Source of the DNA: Torreya grandis
Taxonomy: Eukaryota; Streptophyta; Pinopsida; Cupressales; Taxaceae
Reading direction: 5' to 3'
Length of the DNA: 64,000 nt
Assembly: GCA_037957365.1 (NCBI GenBank)
Contig: JARHVA010000459.1
Span: 3,414,501-3,478,500, forward strand
Under the pieces are notes generated by a model, which saw only the letters and a list, made by a program, of their open reading frames with translations, did not search any database and was not told the origin of the DNA. The position numbers and the translations under genes were made by a program. Numbering within the stretch: the first letter of the stretch is position 1; each line of letters opens with the position of its first letter. Below are positions 39,201 to 51,900 of this stretch, one piece after another.

Positions 39201-39579
39201 TTTAAACCAATATTGATAAGATGCCTATTTTTTTCATCGCACAAATTCTTTAAGCTAAACTCAGACTCATTAACCTTAAGCTACCTTTGTTATTGGGCTT
39301 GGGGATCTATGTAAAATTATCTTTCCAAGTAAACCATACCTAGTGGGAGATAATTTTACTTTAGTTGGATGATATATTTTTCATCCAATTCATCATGGAA
39401 CAAATAGCTTATTTCCTCATCATCAATAATTTGGGACTCAAATTGTCTTGAATTAGTCAAAGACTAGATGATCTACTGATCATCATCAAATGCTTAAAAA
39501 TTATAAATATTGTTTTATACTGATGAATAATTCACCAAATAAATAGAGAAATTATTTACTTTTGACTCTTTTAGGGGTG

Positions 39580-39970
39580 ACAAATTTTTTATTTAAGTGG
39601 CCAATGAGTTAGTAGCTTGATTTTGTTCTCTTAGAATGACCACTATGTTAAAATATTAAAATGAATTGATTAAGTCCTAAGATCTATGTTTGTATCTCTT
39701 TATATATGACAACTTACATTGGAACTTATTTTTGACCTATTTGATTCTAGTTTTAAGTCTCCATATATCAATATTTTCTTGACATTGTTCTTGAGGGTAA
39801 ACTATAATCACAAAATGAGGGCTTCATACTCTTCTCTATAAATGGTGCATAGAAATTCAAGACTATATGATATTAGGTACTTCTTACCTTATGGATTGAC
39901 CAAATCAATACCAACACATGATCCTTTGTTGGATCTTAATCCATTGAAATGAAGTATATATAATTGGTAA
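39580..39970 (-). pseudogene. E3 archaeal-type RNase H upstream of RT
   Basis: Extra RNase H domain before RT. Read right to left: YTSFQW / FNGLRSNKGS (FDGS-type motif, Asp read as Asn), GVGIDLVNPQGKKY-like strand with a stop, YREEYEALILWL (catalytic Glu helix intact), LIYGDLKLESN (catalytic Asp intact) and REQNQATNSLAT near the end (the final Asp site). Same place and order as in E1 and E5. E3's gag is of a different type from theirs, so the arrangement spans at least two element families. Confidence 0.75.
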
Positions 39971-40089
39971 GGGCCCTGTACTTCCTCTTACACTTCATGT
40001 TTTTTAGTAAATATATATACTCCAAGACTAGGATATTTGTACCTTACTTATTCATTGTTAGTATTATAATTTGTAATAGGGTGCTTCAT

Positions 40090-40470
40090 CATTGGCTCCC
40101 AATCAATTCTAATTTATTTATCAGTCCCTCTTCATGGTAACCAAATATGAGATAAGTCTATTAAAATTTATCCATTGAGTGTTTTTAACCAATCTCTACT
40201 CAATAGTAACCAATACCCTTCAACAATATCTACTACCAGTATGTTGATAGTCATCTTAACACAAGATTATGATGCAACCTAGATGCATACATCATTAAGT
40301 TCTCCTATTATAGGTACCACAATTTTATCAAGCTATGAAATAGTCCTCTTAGATGGACTTGGGGTTAAACCAATATTTTGGGAAATGGAGGTTGGCATTA
40401 TAATGGCTAAAGCTCCAAAATACATAAAACAGTTATGTATATTTTTTTACAAATGAATTAATTATTATCA
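40090..40470 (-). pseudogene. E3 retropepsin-like protease (C-terminal part)
   Basis: The best piece (near 40,160-40,260) reads VKMTINILVVDIVEGYWLLL, followed by SRDWLKTLNG. It matches the protease segment that in E5 is VVDL..YF...LSKDFTSKIGGY. The active-site Asp region upstream is not clear enough to place. Confidence 0.5.
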
Positions 40471-40899
40471 AGATAGGTGGAACCTTAGGCTTGCTTTTAC
40501 ATATGACATTTGTGCTATCCATTTGGATTTTTATGCAATATAATTCCATAAGAGCTCATTCTATTTAATTATTTGCACCAATTCATGGACAATAATGTTA
40601 TCCTTGATCCTTTTCATATCCTCTACATTATTATATCCTTCCTTACTATATTTTTCTCTATGTTGAGTTTGATCATCAAATTCTAGGGGAGGAGGATTAT
40701 TATTAGCTTTAATATTTAGGATAATAATTATATTATTATGAGTAGAAGTGGTGAGAGGATATATATTCCTTATATTGTAATTGTTACTATTATACTATTG
40801 AATCACTTTTAATTCATTAGAATTATCCTTTGGAACGTTGTCTTCTTCATTAGAGAATGGAAAATCATAAGTATCAAATACCATAATTGAGGTTGAGGG

Positions 40900-42114
40900 G
40901 GAGTATTCATGAAGGAGATCTAAGGAATTCATTATTTGATCCTATCTAACCATTTCCCTTTGCAAAAATTCAAATGCTACACAAAACTCCACACAATCAA
41001 ATTCCCCATGTTGTGATGTGTTATGAATTCTACATCAATTATACAAAGTTGACTCCATGATATTGATTTTTGGCATCTTAGTGGAATATTATTGTTATAC
41101 ATTATTGGTGGGTCTATTGAAGGGTCTATTATATCTTGGAAAACTAGAATTATGGTTATTATTCTAATTGGTGTAATTTCCCATTCTTATTTGCATACTC
41201 AATAAGTTATTGTTCAACTTTTGGACCATTCTTTATATAGAATCTAATTCAAATTTAATAGATTCTACACCCTAAGTGACTATTGTGTTAGAATGAGTCA
41301 TATGTTGATTTTGTTGGTTTTGGTCATGGTTAGTCATTTTTGATTGATTTCTCAATAAACCATAATTATTATTTGTTGATTGTTGTGTCATGAGAGGTAG
41401 AGTGTACAAATAATTTTAATTGAATTCAAGGATATTTTTATTAGTGTAAAAAATTAGATTCAAATATGGAAAACCATTATTAAATGTTTGCCCCCCTGAT
41501 GTTTGAAGATTGAGTTTAGGATTGAGTTACTTATAAATATTGATAGCTTCTTCTTACATCAAGGCTAAAATATTGGTGGTGGTATCTCTCTACAAAAACA
41601 CTATAGTGTTGAGATCCAAAGAATTATTATAAATCTTGAGTGTTAAATCTACTTCCAATTTGTATGCAATATTGAACCAAGTGTACATATTCTAAAAGTT
41701 TGCATTAAAAATTATGATTGACTCATTAGGATCCCTCTTCATGCTAGTGAAATGTTGATACACCAAACTTGGATTTGTAACTTTCTCAAATTGTGTAGGG
41801 AAAGTATTTTGACATGAATTTCATGATGTGATGTAATTTTCTTACAAGCTATGATACCAATCATAAGAAAAATCATATAGAGTGAATGGAAAATTTTTAC
41901 ATGTAACATACCCATCTATGACATTTACTAATCTCATATAAGACTTAAAATATTTAATATGATCCTCTATCATCCTCCCACTTGATGGGGAAAATGTAGG
42001 CAAGTATTTCTCCACATTAATTGGTAAATTAAGTTGGTCTCTAATAATGGCAATAACAGATCTAAATAACCAAGGTTGATCCATAGGATCATTGATAATC
42101 AAGATGTTTCTCAC
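40900..42114 (-). pseudogene. E3 gag
   Basis: Gag region. The open part at 41,842-42,114 reads DPMDQPWLFRSV, NLPINVEKYLPTFS, GRMIEDHIKYFKSYMRLVNV, NFPFTLYDFSYDWYHSL, matching the plant gypsy gag core '..LP.F......EDHI..F...L.......V.CRLFP.TF.G.A..WY..L'. It extends with more frameshifts to about 41,650, and polar, Asn/Ser-rich coding-like fragments go on to about 40,900. It follows LTR B after about 210 bases. Confidence 0.75.
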
Positions 42115-42297
42115 TGGGGAAGGTATTATGGCTCAATGTATCTTAGGGATGATCAATACTAGTCTAGGGTTCCTATTATTTTACAAAGGTGAAATAAAAA
42201 GGATATCTTAGGACCTAGATCTTGTTACTCTTATAGGAATATCCAGTTTAACTCTACATAGTGACTAACCTCTACTATAGAAAAAACACCCAAGTGT

Positions 42298-42315
42298 TCC
42301 CTCCTTCTAGTGCCA
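42298..42315 (-). promoter_or_regulatory. Candidate primer-binding site of E3
   Basis: In the element's sense, 11 bases after the LTR end (CATCAACA), the sequence reads TGGCACTAGAAGGAGGGA. It begins TGG, as required to pair with a tRNA 3'-CCA end, and lies where a primer-binding site should. I cannot name the tRNA. Confidence 0.4.
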
Positions 42316-42326
42316 TCTTTGCTTCT

Positions 42327-43490
42327 TGTTGATGTGGATTTTATGCACACCAGATAAATTGAATGAGATAGGATCTAACATTATAGGATATATATGGAAA
42401 CAAATTTCCACTCTAGGGCATGAGTTACAGGTATGTATTTAGAACAAACATTTTGTGGACTAACAAGTTGAAAATGTAGGTCGTTTAACAAGGAAAATGG
42501 ATGGATGTGTGAAATCTAAAATAAGTAAACACTAGGTGAGTTGGCTAGGTGGATACTTACTCTATGATGGGTAGATATCAAAAGAAACTCAAAAGAGGAA
42601 AGGGAAGGCAAGGAATAAAATAAAGTCTTATATATTCACAGGGTCACTTGTAAGGTTGTTTATGTAGTGAATGAGTATATACAAAACCAATGTTTGTCAT
42701 TTGTATCTACTGCACACTCATAGACAAACACAGTTATGTTGTCTATGGAAAGTAGGTATAAGAAACTTAGTGGTCTTAAATGAAGGTTTTTATCTTTAGT
42801 GTTATTGTTGCACACCCTTAGATGAGAGATTGCATCTCAGACTGGGAAGGTATTTATAGTATCCATAATATACATTTAGAAAACTATACCAGAGGGAGAT
42901 ACTCTTACACACCTTAGAATATCAATGCAGTCTAAAATGATTACTTCAATTTAATGAAAGTTACTAATTTTTGATAGATTTTACACATCTATGATTATTA
43001 TATATATATATATATATATCAATGACAACAATCAAGATTATCCATAGCATTTTCACACTTTAAAATTACTAAATTGACATAGACAAAGAAGCTAAAAAAT
43101 ATTAACACAAAAAAGGGAAGAGAAATAACAACACAGTTACATGACAATCTATGACTTGATTCCTTCTTATATTGATCAAAACTCCAACCCTTTAAATAAA
43201 GGTTTTAAATTTATTTAAAATACTTGTGTAAGGGGTTGCCTCATCCTCCAAGTGTATTAAAGCTTCATATTACATCTTAGAGTGAATAAAACTTAAGTTC
43301 TAATTCAATGCAAAATGGGATGTTACAACTCATAAATTATAATAGCTCTACCTTTATACAATAATGCAACATGTGCATGTTGGAAAAATATTTTAGTTAA
43401 CTATAAAATAAATGAAATGAAACATAACTAGATGTAACTAGTTTGAATAAATACTACATGCAAAATTTTATACAAAATTGATATTAACAT
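42327..43490 (-). repeat. E3 5' LTR (LTR B), shared with the upstream tandem copy
   Basis: Direct-repeat partner of LTR A, starting TGTTGATGTGGATTTTATGC on the plus strand. It serves as 5' LTR of the gag-pol unit at 36,907-42,114 and as 3' LTR of the copy that supplies ORFX B. A short TA tract lies at 42,999-43,019. Confidence 0.65.
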
Positions 43491-43492
43491 AT

Positions 43493-46400
43493 CTAAAAAT
43501 TTCTAAAAATTTGAGTTTGTGTTACTGAATTGGTGGATGGAGGTGGTGTTGAAATTGGCACATTAGCTAAAATGTTAGTTGGGGTTGAGATTAACTTCAT
43601 ATTCCACTCTAGATATTGGTAATATTTATATCCAACAATGTGTTTTGATCTTATTATGATCATATCCAAAAGAGATGGTATGTTCACCCTATTAACTTGT
43701 GTTGTTGTTCTTGCATGTTTAATTTTTGTACCTCTGAAGCCTATTTGAAATATCTCCAATTATGTGGCCTTATACTTCATAAAACTCAACTTAGATTCAA
43801 TATATTTGAAACTTAAACTCTTTAGGACATTATTGATGTTGATTGAGGTTTGTTGTATTATTTAATAAAAAATAGACCTCACCGCCAACTTTATAGTGCC
43901 ATCCCATTCATTAATCAAATCTAATTCATTCAAAATTTGTAATATTTGCTTCTCCTATTCAATTATTTTTGAGACTAAGGAATAAATATATGTTACCCAC
44001 TCCCTAATTTCTTGGGTCTAGATTACCACTAAACTTAATGCATTTTCCACTTCTAACAAAGACATCAAGTCTAGATATTTGAAAGCCTTATTTTGAGTAT
44101 ATAAAACTAAAAAAAATCAACTTGGTCTCATATTCTTTCATGGATTTGAAAATTTTATCCATTTGAGCTAAATAAGGGGCCACTTGTGTCCTCAAGGATC
44201 CAATAGTGTCCAATATCTCATGAAACATTAAGGCTACATTTTGAAAATCTTACTCAATCTCATAGGAAACATGAATGACCTATTTTGGTTCTTTGATGTT
44301 CTCCAATTCTTGTTCTAACTATTTATTTTCCTATTCAATATCCTTATGGATTGATATCAAGGATTTAATATGGATCTCCATAGATGACTTAAAGTCATTA
44401 ATGAAAGGGGACTTACATGTTATTCTATTCTATCTTTTACAAAGAGAATAGGCTTATTCTCTTTCCTTTAGAATAAAACTTCACCCAATGTTTTCCTCTA
44501 CCTTTATTTTCCTTACCCTTTTCATAGAGCTAGTAGACTTATCAAATAATGAAATCATAGTGGGTATCTTAGTTATCTTCAGTTCTAGCCTCTTAAAAGT
44601 TGATGCTCCTAGTTCCCTATCCTAGTTTGGAAGTCTTAATTATTTTGGGTATACTAGTTGTGTATGTATCTAAGTATCCTTTAAAGTTTCAGTCTCAAGA
44701 GATGGGTTTCGAATGGAAGGCCATATTAATTTTGGCTAGTCTACATTTACTAGATGTGGAATTAGGTGAATAGTGTAGAAAATCTTATTCTTTATAAATT
44801 TCCTAGTGGATGCCATTTATGTGATTAGAATTATTCATAAGGAAGGCATGGGTGAACTCAACTAAGTAGAAGATATTAGAAATTGAGTGATTGGTTGTTT
44901 GGTAGTAAGATTAATAGAGGTGGCAACCAAAAAAATGATTTTAGAAACAAGTAGGGACATAGGACCAAATGAAAATAGGGACACATAAGGAAAATAAGTG
45001 ATAAATGACAATCTAATAAGTAGAGAGTGGCCTAAGGAAGAAGTAGGAAACAAATGCTTACCTGATGTGTCACTCCTAAGGAGTGTCTTTCCTTTCAGTC
45101 CTTTCAATCTCAAGACTTTATCTTGATGTAGTTCTTATTCATCTTCTTCATCCACTAGCTTATCTCTAGTCAAGGGTTATGTTTGTTTACTTGGTCCCTC
45201 TATATACTACACCTAATTACTTCCTACCATGTACTTCTTATAGAATATAGTCTCCTTTGTAGTTAGAGAATCATCCACTTTTTGGGTAAAAAGAGGGACT
45301 TACACATTATATATTGTGGTTTCCAAGGATAAATTAGTGGGTGTGAGGTCCTTTGAGTCAAAGGAGGCTAAAAAGATAGGTTAATTTTATTTTATAATAG
45401 AGATCACATTTACATGAACTATCTATTATGTATGATCTTAATTTATTTTCCTAAACTCAAATGTGGGAGATTGAACTTAAGAATTCTCTTCTTCTATTCA
45501 TCTTACAATAACTAAAGTTTCCCCTTCACCCTATTCTTATTTTATAGCTATTATCACTATGGGTAGATTTTGGAGGTCTTAACTTTGGTCATGAGGTTGT
45601 TGAAGAGGTATGTTATTCCAAAAGTCCAAATCAGTCCATCCTCATGGTGGTGAGATCTTGTATTGGGTTTGTTCAATCATGATGGAAGGATCTACCTAGA
45701 TTACCTTGAGTAAGTATTCATTTATTCCAACTATCTTATCCTTTCTAATACTTGGGTATAATCTTTTGCATTAAGGAAAATAAAATCATGATCATAGGGT
45801 TCATGACCATACTAAATGCCTAGATTATGAATGCATTATTATACCTTACCATGGGGGTCATAATATTTATCTAACAAGGTGGCCAATGCATAGGCTCTCT
45901 AAGCCTTACCAACATCCCCAAAATGTCTTTTTAAGGTGTAACATATATTCCTAATCATGATATGAGAGCCATGAGATGTGCTATTATTTCTTTTAGTAAA
46001 AGACTCATCAATCCCTTCCCATAATTGGTAAGCAATTTATTATGCATCCAACTTGTCAATGACGTATTTTTGGAGGTGAAAATGATCAAATTTGTCTTTA
46101 GTAACCATTATCATGGTGTAATAAATATATATCTAATAGTCACCCTTTCAAATGAGTGAATTGGCAATAATTTAAGACACTATGGGCATGGTTTCTTCAT
46201 GAATATCCTTCTATACTTTGGGATATAAGCCCTATGCATTCTTTAATATGTTTATAGTATAGGCATAGATATGCACGAATGAATAGACATCATAAATCCT
46301 ATTTTTGATATAATTTAGGTTTTATTCCTAGAGAGAACCATTGTGTTTTTACATTGTACCCATGGAAGCATCCATAAGGTAGGAAATCATGTATAAATTA

Positions 46401-46514
46401 TCCCCTTATGTCCTCATGTCTTTTTGTAGTATTAGCTCATGCAACCATGTGTTGATGGTCTCTCCCAGTTTGTAGGTGTATTTTGAGGTTAGAAATAGGT
46501 TAAATAATGGTAAT
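43493..46514 (-). pseudogene. ORFX copy B: longer accessory ORF, unknown product
   Basis: The fuller copy, about 1,000 codons, with stops and frameshifts. It continues beyond the part shared with copy A: about 46,510-46,140 still reads as coding (GETINTWLHELILQKDMRT, NLYMISYLMDASMGTM, IYAYTINILKNA). The shared part then follows: KFDHFHLQKYVIDKLDA, LWEGIDESFTK, GSHIMIRNICYTLKRHFGD, RAYALATLL, YYDPHGK. The C-terminus at 43,493-43,759 has TTTQVNRVNIPSLLDMIII and a Thr/Pro-rich end. The N-terminus is cut where the E4 LTR starts. The same frame in two diverged copies is evidence that it was once a real protein. Function unknown. Confidence 0.6.
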
Positions 46515-49500
46515 TATTGACAAAATTTGACCATATGTCAAATTAAGTCAACCCAATACATATTAAAACTTTTCATAAGGTAGTATAGGTTTGAAATGAT
46601 CACCATGGTCTTAAGTAAGGTATAGTTACACTTTGAAGGTCACATAATATGTTTTCACCTTGGTCACATTTGTCAATTTTATCAATACCATTTTAATCCA
46701 CCTTTTGTTTATTATAATAATTTATACAAAAATATAATAAAAAGGACAAATTTCAAGGCTCATAATAATGTACCACATGTCAGAGAATGTCAAAGAATAG
46801 TTATGAAACTGAAATGTTACAGGTCTAATGTAAGAATAAGAAGATCCCTTACAAAAAGGGGAAGTTTTAGATGTTATATAGACTAAGATGACTCATATAG
46901 AATGTGTTAAAGATTTATTAATGTGTATTGAGATCCAAAAAATTCATTTCTAATATTAGGTGGATTCAATAGATCCAAAATTGCCAAAAACTAGTTTTTG
47001 TCTCCCATCTCTCCCTTCGATAGGTTAAGAAAGGTCAAATTTTTTCAATTGGTATGGATAGGGTAGAAAGAGTTGAAGTCAATTCACTTGGTGGATGTTA
47101 GGGGTACCTATTTACTTAAATTTAATATTCATAGTTTTAATATTGATGGTATGTACTATATGAATAATTATTAATATTGTTTACACCTCCAAACTGTCTA
47201 TGCATTGTCAACGGCTCAATTTTCTCATCTAATTAAATTGGTCTATGTGAACCAAGTGGTGTATATAGAGTTTAATATCATGTTAATCATTTTATTGTTT
47301 AATTCAACTATTTTGGCATGTGTGACATTTAAAAATAGGTAGGACCACTCTCTTGTGCTATAAGTAAGCACCATTGAATGTTAAAGATAGTGTTTTGGTA
47401 GTGGCAGAGTTTGTTATCCTATTAGTAGCTTCAGGTTAAAGGTAATATATTAGTTTTCACCCTATTAGAGCATGGATATTTATATTATCCATTAACTAAC
47501 CTAGAGGTTGATTGACATAGGGTTATAAGATACTAATTAAATACTAATTAGAGCCCTAATGTTCACAATCACCTGCAATCATCTATAGGTATGTACGAAT
47601 GATTTTAGGACTATCCAAAATCCAAGAGATAGGTTAAGTAGAATTTCAAGACATGAATGGACTTATTAATTAATTTAGGTTTCATAAACATAGTCAAAAC
47701 CACTTGAAACAACACCTAAAGGTTCATAATTTAAAAAGTTACAATGAGGAAACTTATACCTTAACTTGTCAGAAAGGAGACTTTGTTCCATATAATGTAA
47801 TATTTTGGTATAGGTAAATGAGGTTTTTGTAACCCTAAATGGCTTCATCCTTAAATCCTAGGATTAGAGGTCACATATAATCACAAGAGAAGTTTTCTAT
47901 TTCAAGGAAAATGATGGTGAGTGAGGTCTCAACTCAGTCAAGTTTCTAATAAAAACACTTAGAGAATTACAATGTTACAAATCTAAATGAACCTAAAACT
48001 TGCATGTGACACCTAATACATTGATGATAGAAGGATGGTGGCATAGTATGAAACTAAAAATGGATAAATTTAGGTGTATTATGACTTAAATGAACTTATA
48101 AGGGATAAAAAGTTTGAATTAAAGTGTTCTAACATTTATCAAAATCTATAAGAGTCTCGTATATTCCTTAATGAACACCTACAGTTTGAAGTGATGACTA
48201 CAGACTAGCCTTATAAAATGGAAAATGTAGGTTTTGAAGTTTGACATAGGTACAAGATGAAATGGGAACATTGAAGACACTATGACAATTATGATATAAA
48301 ACTTATTATTATTTTCATATTCCAAGGAGATAGATAAAAGATGAACTAAACTAGGTTTTCAAATCTCATACTCAGTCAACCAAAACCCTATACAGTCCTG
48401 ATAGACATATAACTAGTCTTTAGAGTTTGAGATGTTGAGGGTCTATAAGTGTGATAATGAATTTGAATTGAGTACAAAGGGTCCTCATGATTTAGAATAT
48501 ACTTCCATTTTCTAATTTGGGATAGAATAATAGTGGAAGTGCCCACTATTTTATCTCAGACTAGAGGCACTCCAAAAACAATATAACTACAGACCTAGAG
48601 CATCCATGGTGAAAGGATGAATTGGAGAGCCTTTAGTGACCATTGGATGATTTAAAGGTTTCATTTGATGTAAATAGGTGTTTAGGAACACCTAAATCCA
48701 CTATAAATACTCATAAGTGTCACATAAACAAAAACATAGTCTATGCCTATTAGACCTAAGAACTAGGTATGAACCATCAAGTGACTAACATCATTCATAT
48801 GACCATATTATATTACCAAGTAAATTAATATACTTCATGGGAGAGTGGATATTTATAAGACTCATTATTCTGGATATATCAAATTAAATTAGTCATTTTT
48901 TGGCCTTGACTTGCCTCAAGGGTGCCCATAATGCATAGTAAGAGCTCAAGAGCCAACTTCTTTCACCGATATCTATAAAAATAATGTGCATATTATCTAA
49001 AGAACTTATATATAGTTTAGGGGATTCATATAATTTAAATTAATGTAATTGTTTTGATGTTTAAGGTCTTAACCTTTAGGAATCATTTTTAACAACCAAA
49101 ACAGCCTAAAACCCTCATAAGAGCCCAATGAGAAAGATATGAAGATAAATGTATATAGAATGGGTCAATTGGTTTGAAAAGTGATTTGGTTCTATTTTTC
49201 ACTCTCTCAATCTCATTTCCACTCAATTATTACATACTATCACTTATACAGATAGGTCAAATTTTCTATTTTCTACAAGTATTGAAGTGATTTAAAGGTG
49301 CATAAGGGAATTTATAGGTGAATGCCATTGTAGAAGGTATATGGAGATGTATTTCAACTATTCATATCACATTCTCACCTTAGTGATTAATGAAAACCCA
49401 TTTGTTAAAATTATTGTTTCAAATAGTCTTTAATAGGATAGTGATAAAGAAGGTGACTACCTAAGTTGAAGATGAGGTGTGTGATATTGAATCTTATTAA

Positions 49501-49722
49501 GGTCTACCTAATGGAATATAAGACAAATAGGTTTTTATAATGTGTCTCACATATTTACAATAAAATTTATTGAACATGTAAAGGTCATCCTAGTGACAAG
49601 TGTGTGAATTGAGGCCTAGGAGGCTAGTGAGTGGCTACAAGGAATTGAACAAAAAGTGACAAGGGGAAGGTCATAAATTGAGGGGAGTATAATGAATATA
49701 ACAATATTTTTCCATATTATTA
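46515..49722 (+). repeat. E4 5' LTR
   Basis: It starts TATTGACAAAATTTGACC, the TG end apparently mutated to TA, since the partner starts TGTTGACCAAATTTAACC. It ends CCATATTATTA where the partner has CCATATTATCA. It aligns with 54,216-57,574 throughout. No coding signal. Confidence 0.85.
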
Positions 49723-50700
49723 GGATATATTACATGTGTCAAGGAATTCTAAGGTAGTTTTAGATACTCAAGTAGATTCCTCATCAAGAAGGGAAGTTTT
49801 AAGAAGGATAATGAAGTGTCCATATGCTAACTTTAAGGTGATTTTATGTTTGTGATTGACACTTATTCAAGGAAGATTCATGACCTATTTTATAACTCTT
49901 TATATTTAATTGTAACTAGTTTTCATGACTTGACACTTGGCATGGTGACTCTTCAACGTTACCACATTTCTCTTCTCTTACACTTGTGCTATATATTGAG
50001 CCACTTTTGGCTAGATATGTATCCTCCACCTGGGTATGATGAAGCCCTACTCATTTTTCCTACCTATGATCAATAAAAAAGATGATTTTTACCTCATTCT
50101 ATGGATACGTGTAGTGATAAATATATAAATTGTTGATCTTATCAAGTGTAAATATATATCAACTTATTTATGTCTTATTTATCTTACCTCATGTGGTTCT
50201 TTATCTATTTTAGGTTGTAGTTGGTTTCAACAAGGGTGTCTTATGGGTTTTGAAGTGGAATTATTATTCTCTCATAGAATTATAATGCCTTACCATTATA
50301 CAAAGCATTAATTCAATAAGCTCATTATAATATGTGTGTATGTTCATGTTGTCTTATAGGTCTTAGTGTATTGTGTAATTTGTGGTAGTGGTCAATAAAG
50401 TTTGGTACATCACCATTGTAGTTAATTTTAGTTTAATTATTTATTATCCATTTTCTAGGAAATCAAGTGATAGAGTAGTGAAAGTGAGTGTAAGTGATTC
50501 AACAAGGGTTACTATTCGTTTAACCTATAGGTTTACCCCTATTATAGGCAACCCACAGGTCTAGTGGTAATCCCATATTTAACCAAATTTGGAGAGGTCT
50601 AACCAACCTTCTCCAAGGGTGAAAATTTTGGTTATAACAATTCTATCACACCCAATGGGACATGAAGTCCAAGAAGGTTGTTCAAGGTGGATGTTGGTGT
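49723..50700 (+). other. E4 leader before gag
   Basis: About 1 kb with no recognised coding. A primer-binding site should lie just after 49,722, but I cannot identify one (GGATATATTACATGTG follows). Confidence 0.5.
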
Positions 50701-50723
50701 TGACAACAAGGAGGATATAATAG

Positions 50724-51900
50724 TTGACTTCATACAGTATATGGAGACTCCAAAAATTGACCCTTGGTGACAAACTAGTGCACTATTTCATGCCTAAGGT
50801 AAACATAAGATATCTCACTAAAGGCATTCCTTTTGAGTTCCAAGAGCTTCCTAATTATTCATATAAAGTAAAAATATTTTATAACACCCATCCTTACCAA
50901 GGAGATTATACCTTGCTCACAAACCTATAATAAAGTTTTTGATTGGCCCATTAAAAAATACTAAGGCCACCATGGTTAGGAACCTACCTTTTTTTGACTT
51001 CAATGGCTATAGTCCTCTAATATTTTCCCACTATGATGGCATTCCCATATCTACCCTCAAAAGTGTTCCCTTATACATTAATGAGACTATCATTATCCCT
51101 ATTGAGCATATTAAGAGTGTTTCTAAATTCTACAACATACATCACATCATTGAAGATAACATAAAAATTAGGCTGTTGGATATCTCTTTCAAGGGGAGGG
51201 ATATTGATTGGTATGGTATATTGGCCACTAAATATATCACCAAATGGGATGAGTTAGGTGATGGTTTGAGGAAAAGGTTTGAGTATAAGAGTGACAACTT
51301 GTCATTGACTTAGCTATTGACCAACATAAGGAGATAACCTCAATAAGCCATTCAAGACTTCAACACAAGGTTTTAGAAGATATGGGATAGGATCTCAATA
51401 TTGGTAAGACCTATTACATGCCATGCTTTCCTTTACTATTTTAAATCTTTTAATAGTGATATCTATATAATGGTACAATATTTGGGAGGTAACACATTGC
51501 CCAATGCCTATGAAGTGGTCTTTAGGGATGAGAATTATTTTATTCGGGATGGGAATATTTATCCAAGGCCTTATATGCCTCTATTCCTTTATTTGTAAAC
51601 CCTTACACCTATTGTTTCTCCCATTCCTACACCAAGATATAAATCTGTTGCCCCTAGTTAGCAAAGTAAATATAATGAGGTAAAATGATGAGGACTCTTG
51701 AGCAAGATATTTTAGGTCTCAAAAGTATTATACAAAAAAATAAGTGATTCCTTTCCAAATCCATTATCAACATAGTTAGTCTTACCCTAATTATCAAAGT
51801 AATGGACCACCCTTTCAAGGCCATCCTCAAGGCCAAGGGCAACAAGTTCAACAAAAGTATTACAATTTTTATAATCCCAATGCTCCATAAACCTCAAGAG
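50724..51900 (+). pseudogene. E4 gag
   Basis: Gag in several frames. The N-terminal block (50,785-50,930) has KGIPFEFQELPNYSYKV, matching KGIPFEFIEL in E5. The core (50,939-51,313) has HIIEDNIKIRLLDISFKGRD, DWYGILATKYITKWDELGDG and RKRFEYKSDNLSL, the gag capsid pattern 'L...L.G.A..WY..L....I..WDEL...F...F'. The next block (51,401-51,598) has ITCHAFLYYFKSFNSDIYIM, TLPNAYEVVFRDEN and YPRPYMPLF, aligned with E1 and E5. Single stops and shifts separate the blocks. No zinc knuckle seen. Confidence 0.85.

Larger units (their letters stand above)
33304..46514 (-). mobile_element. E3: Ty3/gypsy element in tandem, sharing an LTR with a second copy
   Basis: Read right to left: ORFX copy B (46,514-43,493), LTR B (43,490-42,327), gag, protease, archaeal-type RNase H, RT, gypsy RNase H, truncated integrase (to 36,907), ORFX copy A (36,906-34,550), LTR A (34,550-33,304). 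The whole of 33,304-36,895 has a direct-repeat partner at 42,327-46,137. Because the repeated block includes a long reading frame, and copy B coding continues beyond the block to 46,514, the simplest reading is two elements in tandem sharing the middle LTR, as left by unequal recombination. In the complete unit the order is LTR-gag-pol-ORFX-LTR. Copy A has lost the integrase C-terminus and the ORFX N-terminus. The alternative is one element with ~3.7-kb LTRs containing an ORF. Confidence 0.75.

Noticed and set aside
33299..46158. GAGTG at 33,299-33,303 and 46,154-46,158 as a 5-bp target duplication of E3
   Set aside because: The right copy is not directly against the LTR or repeat end, and a 5-mer match is likely by chance.
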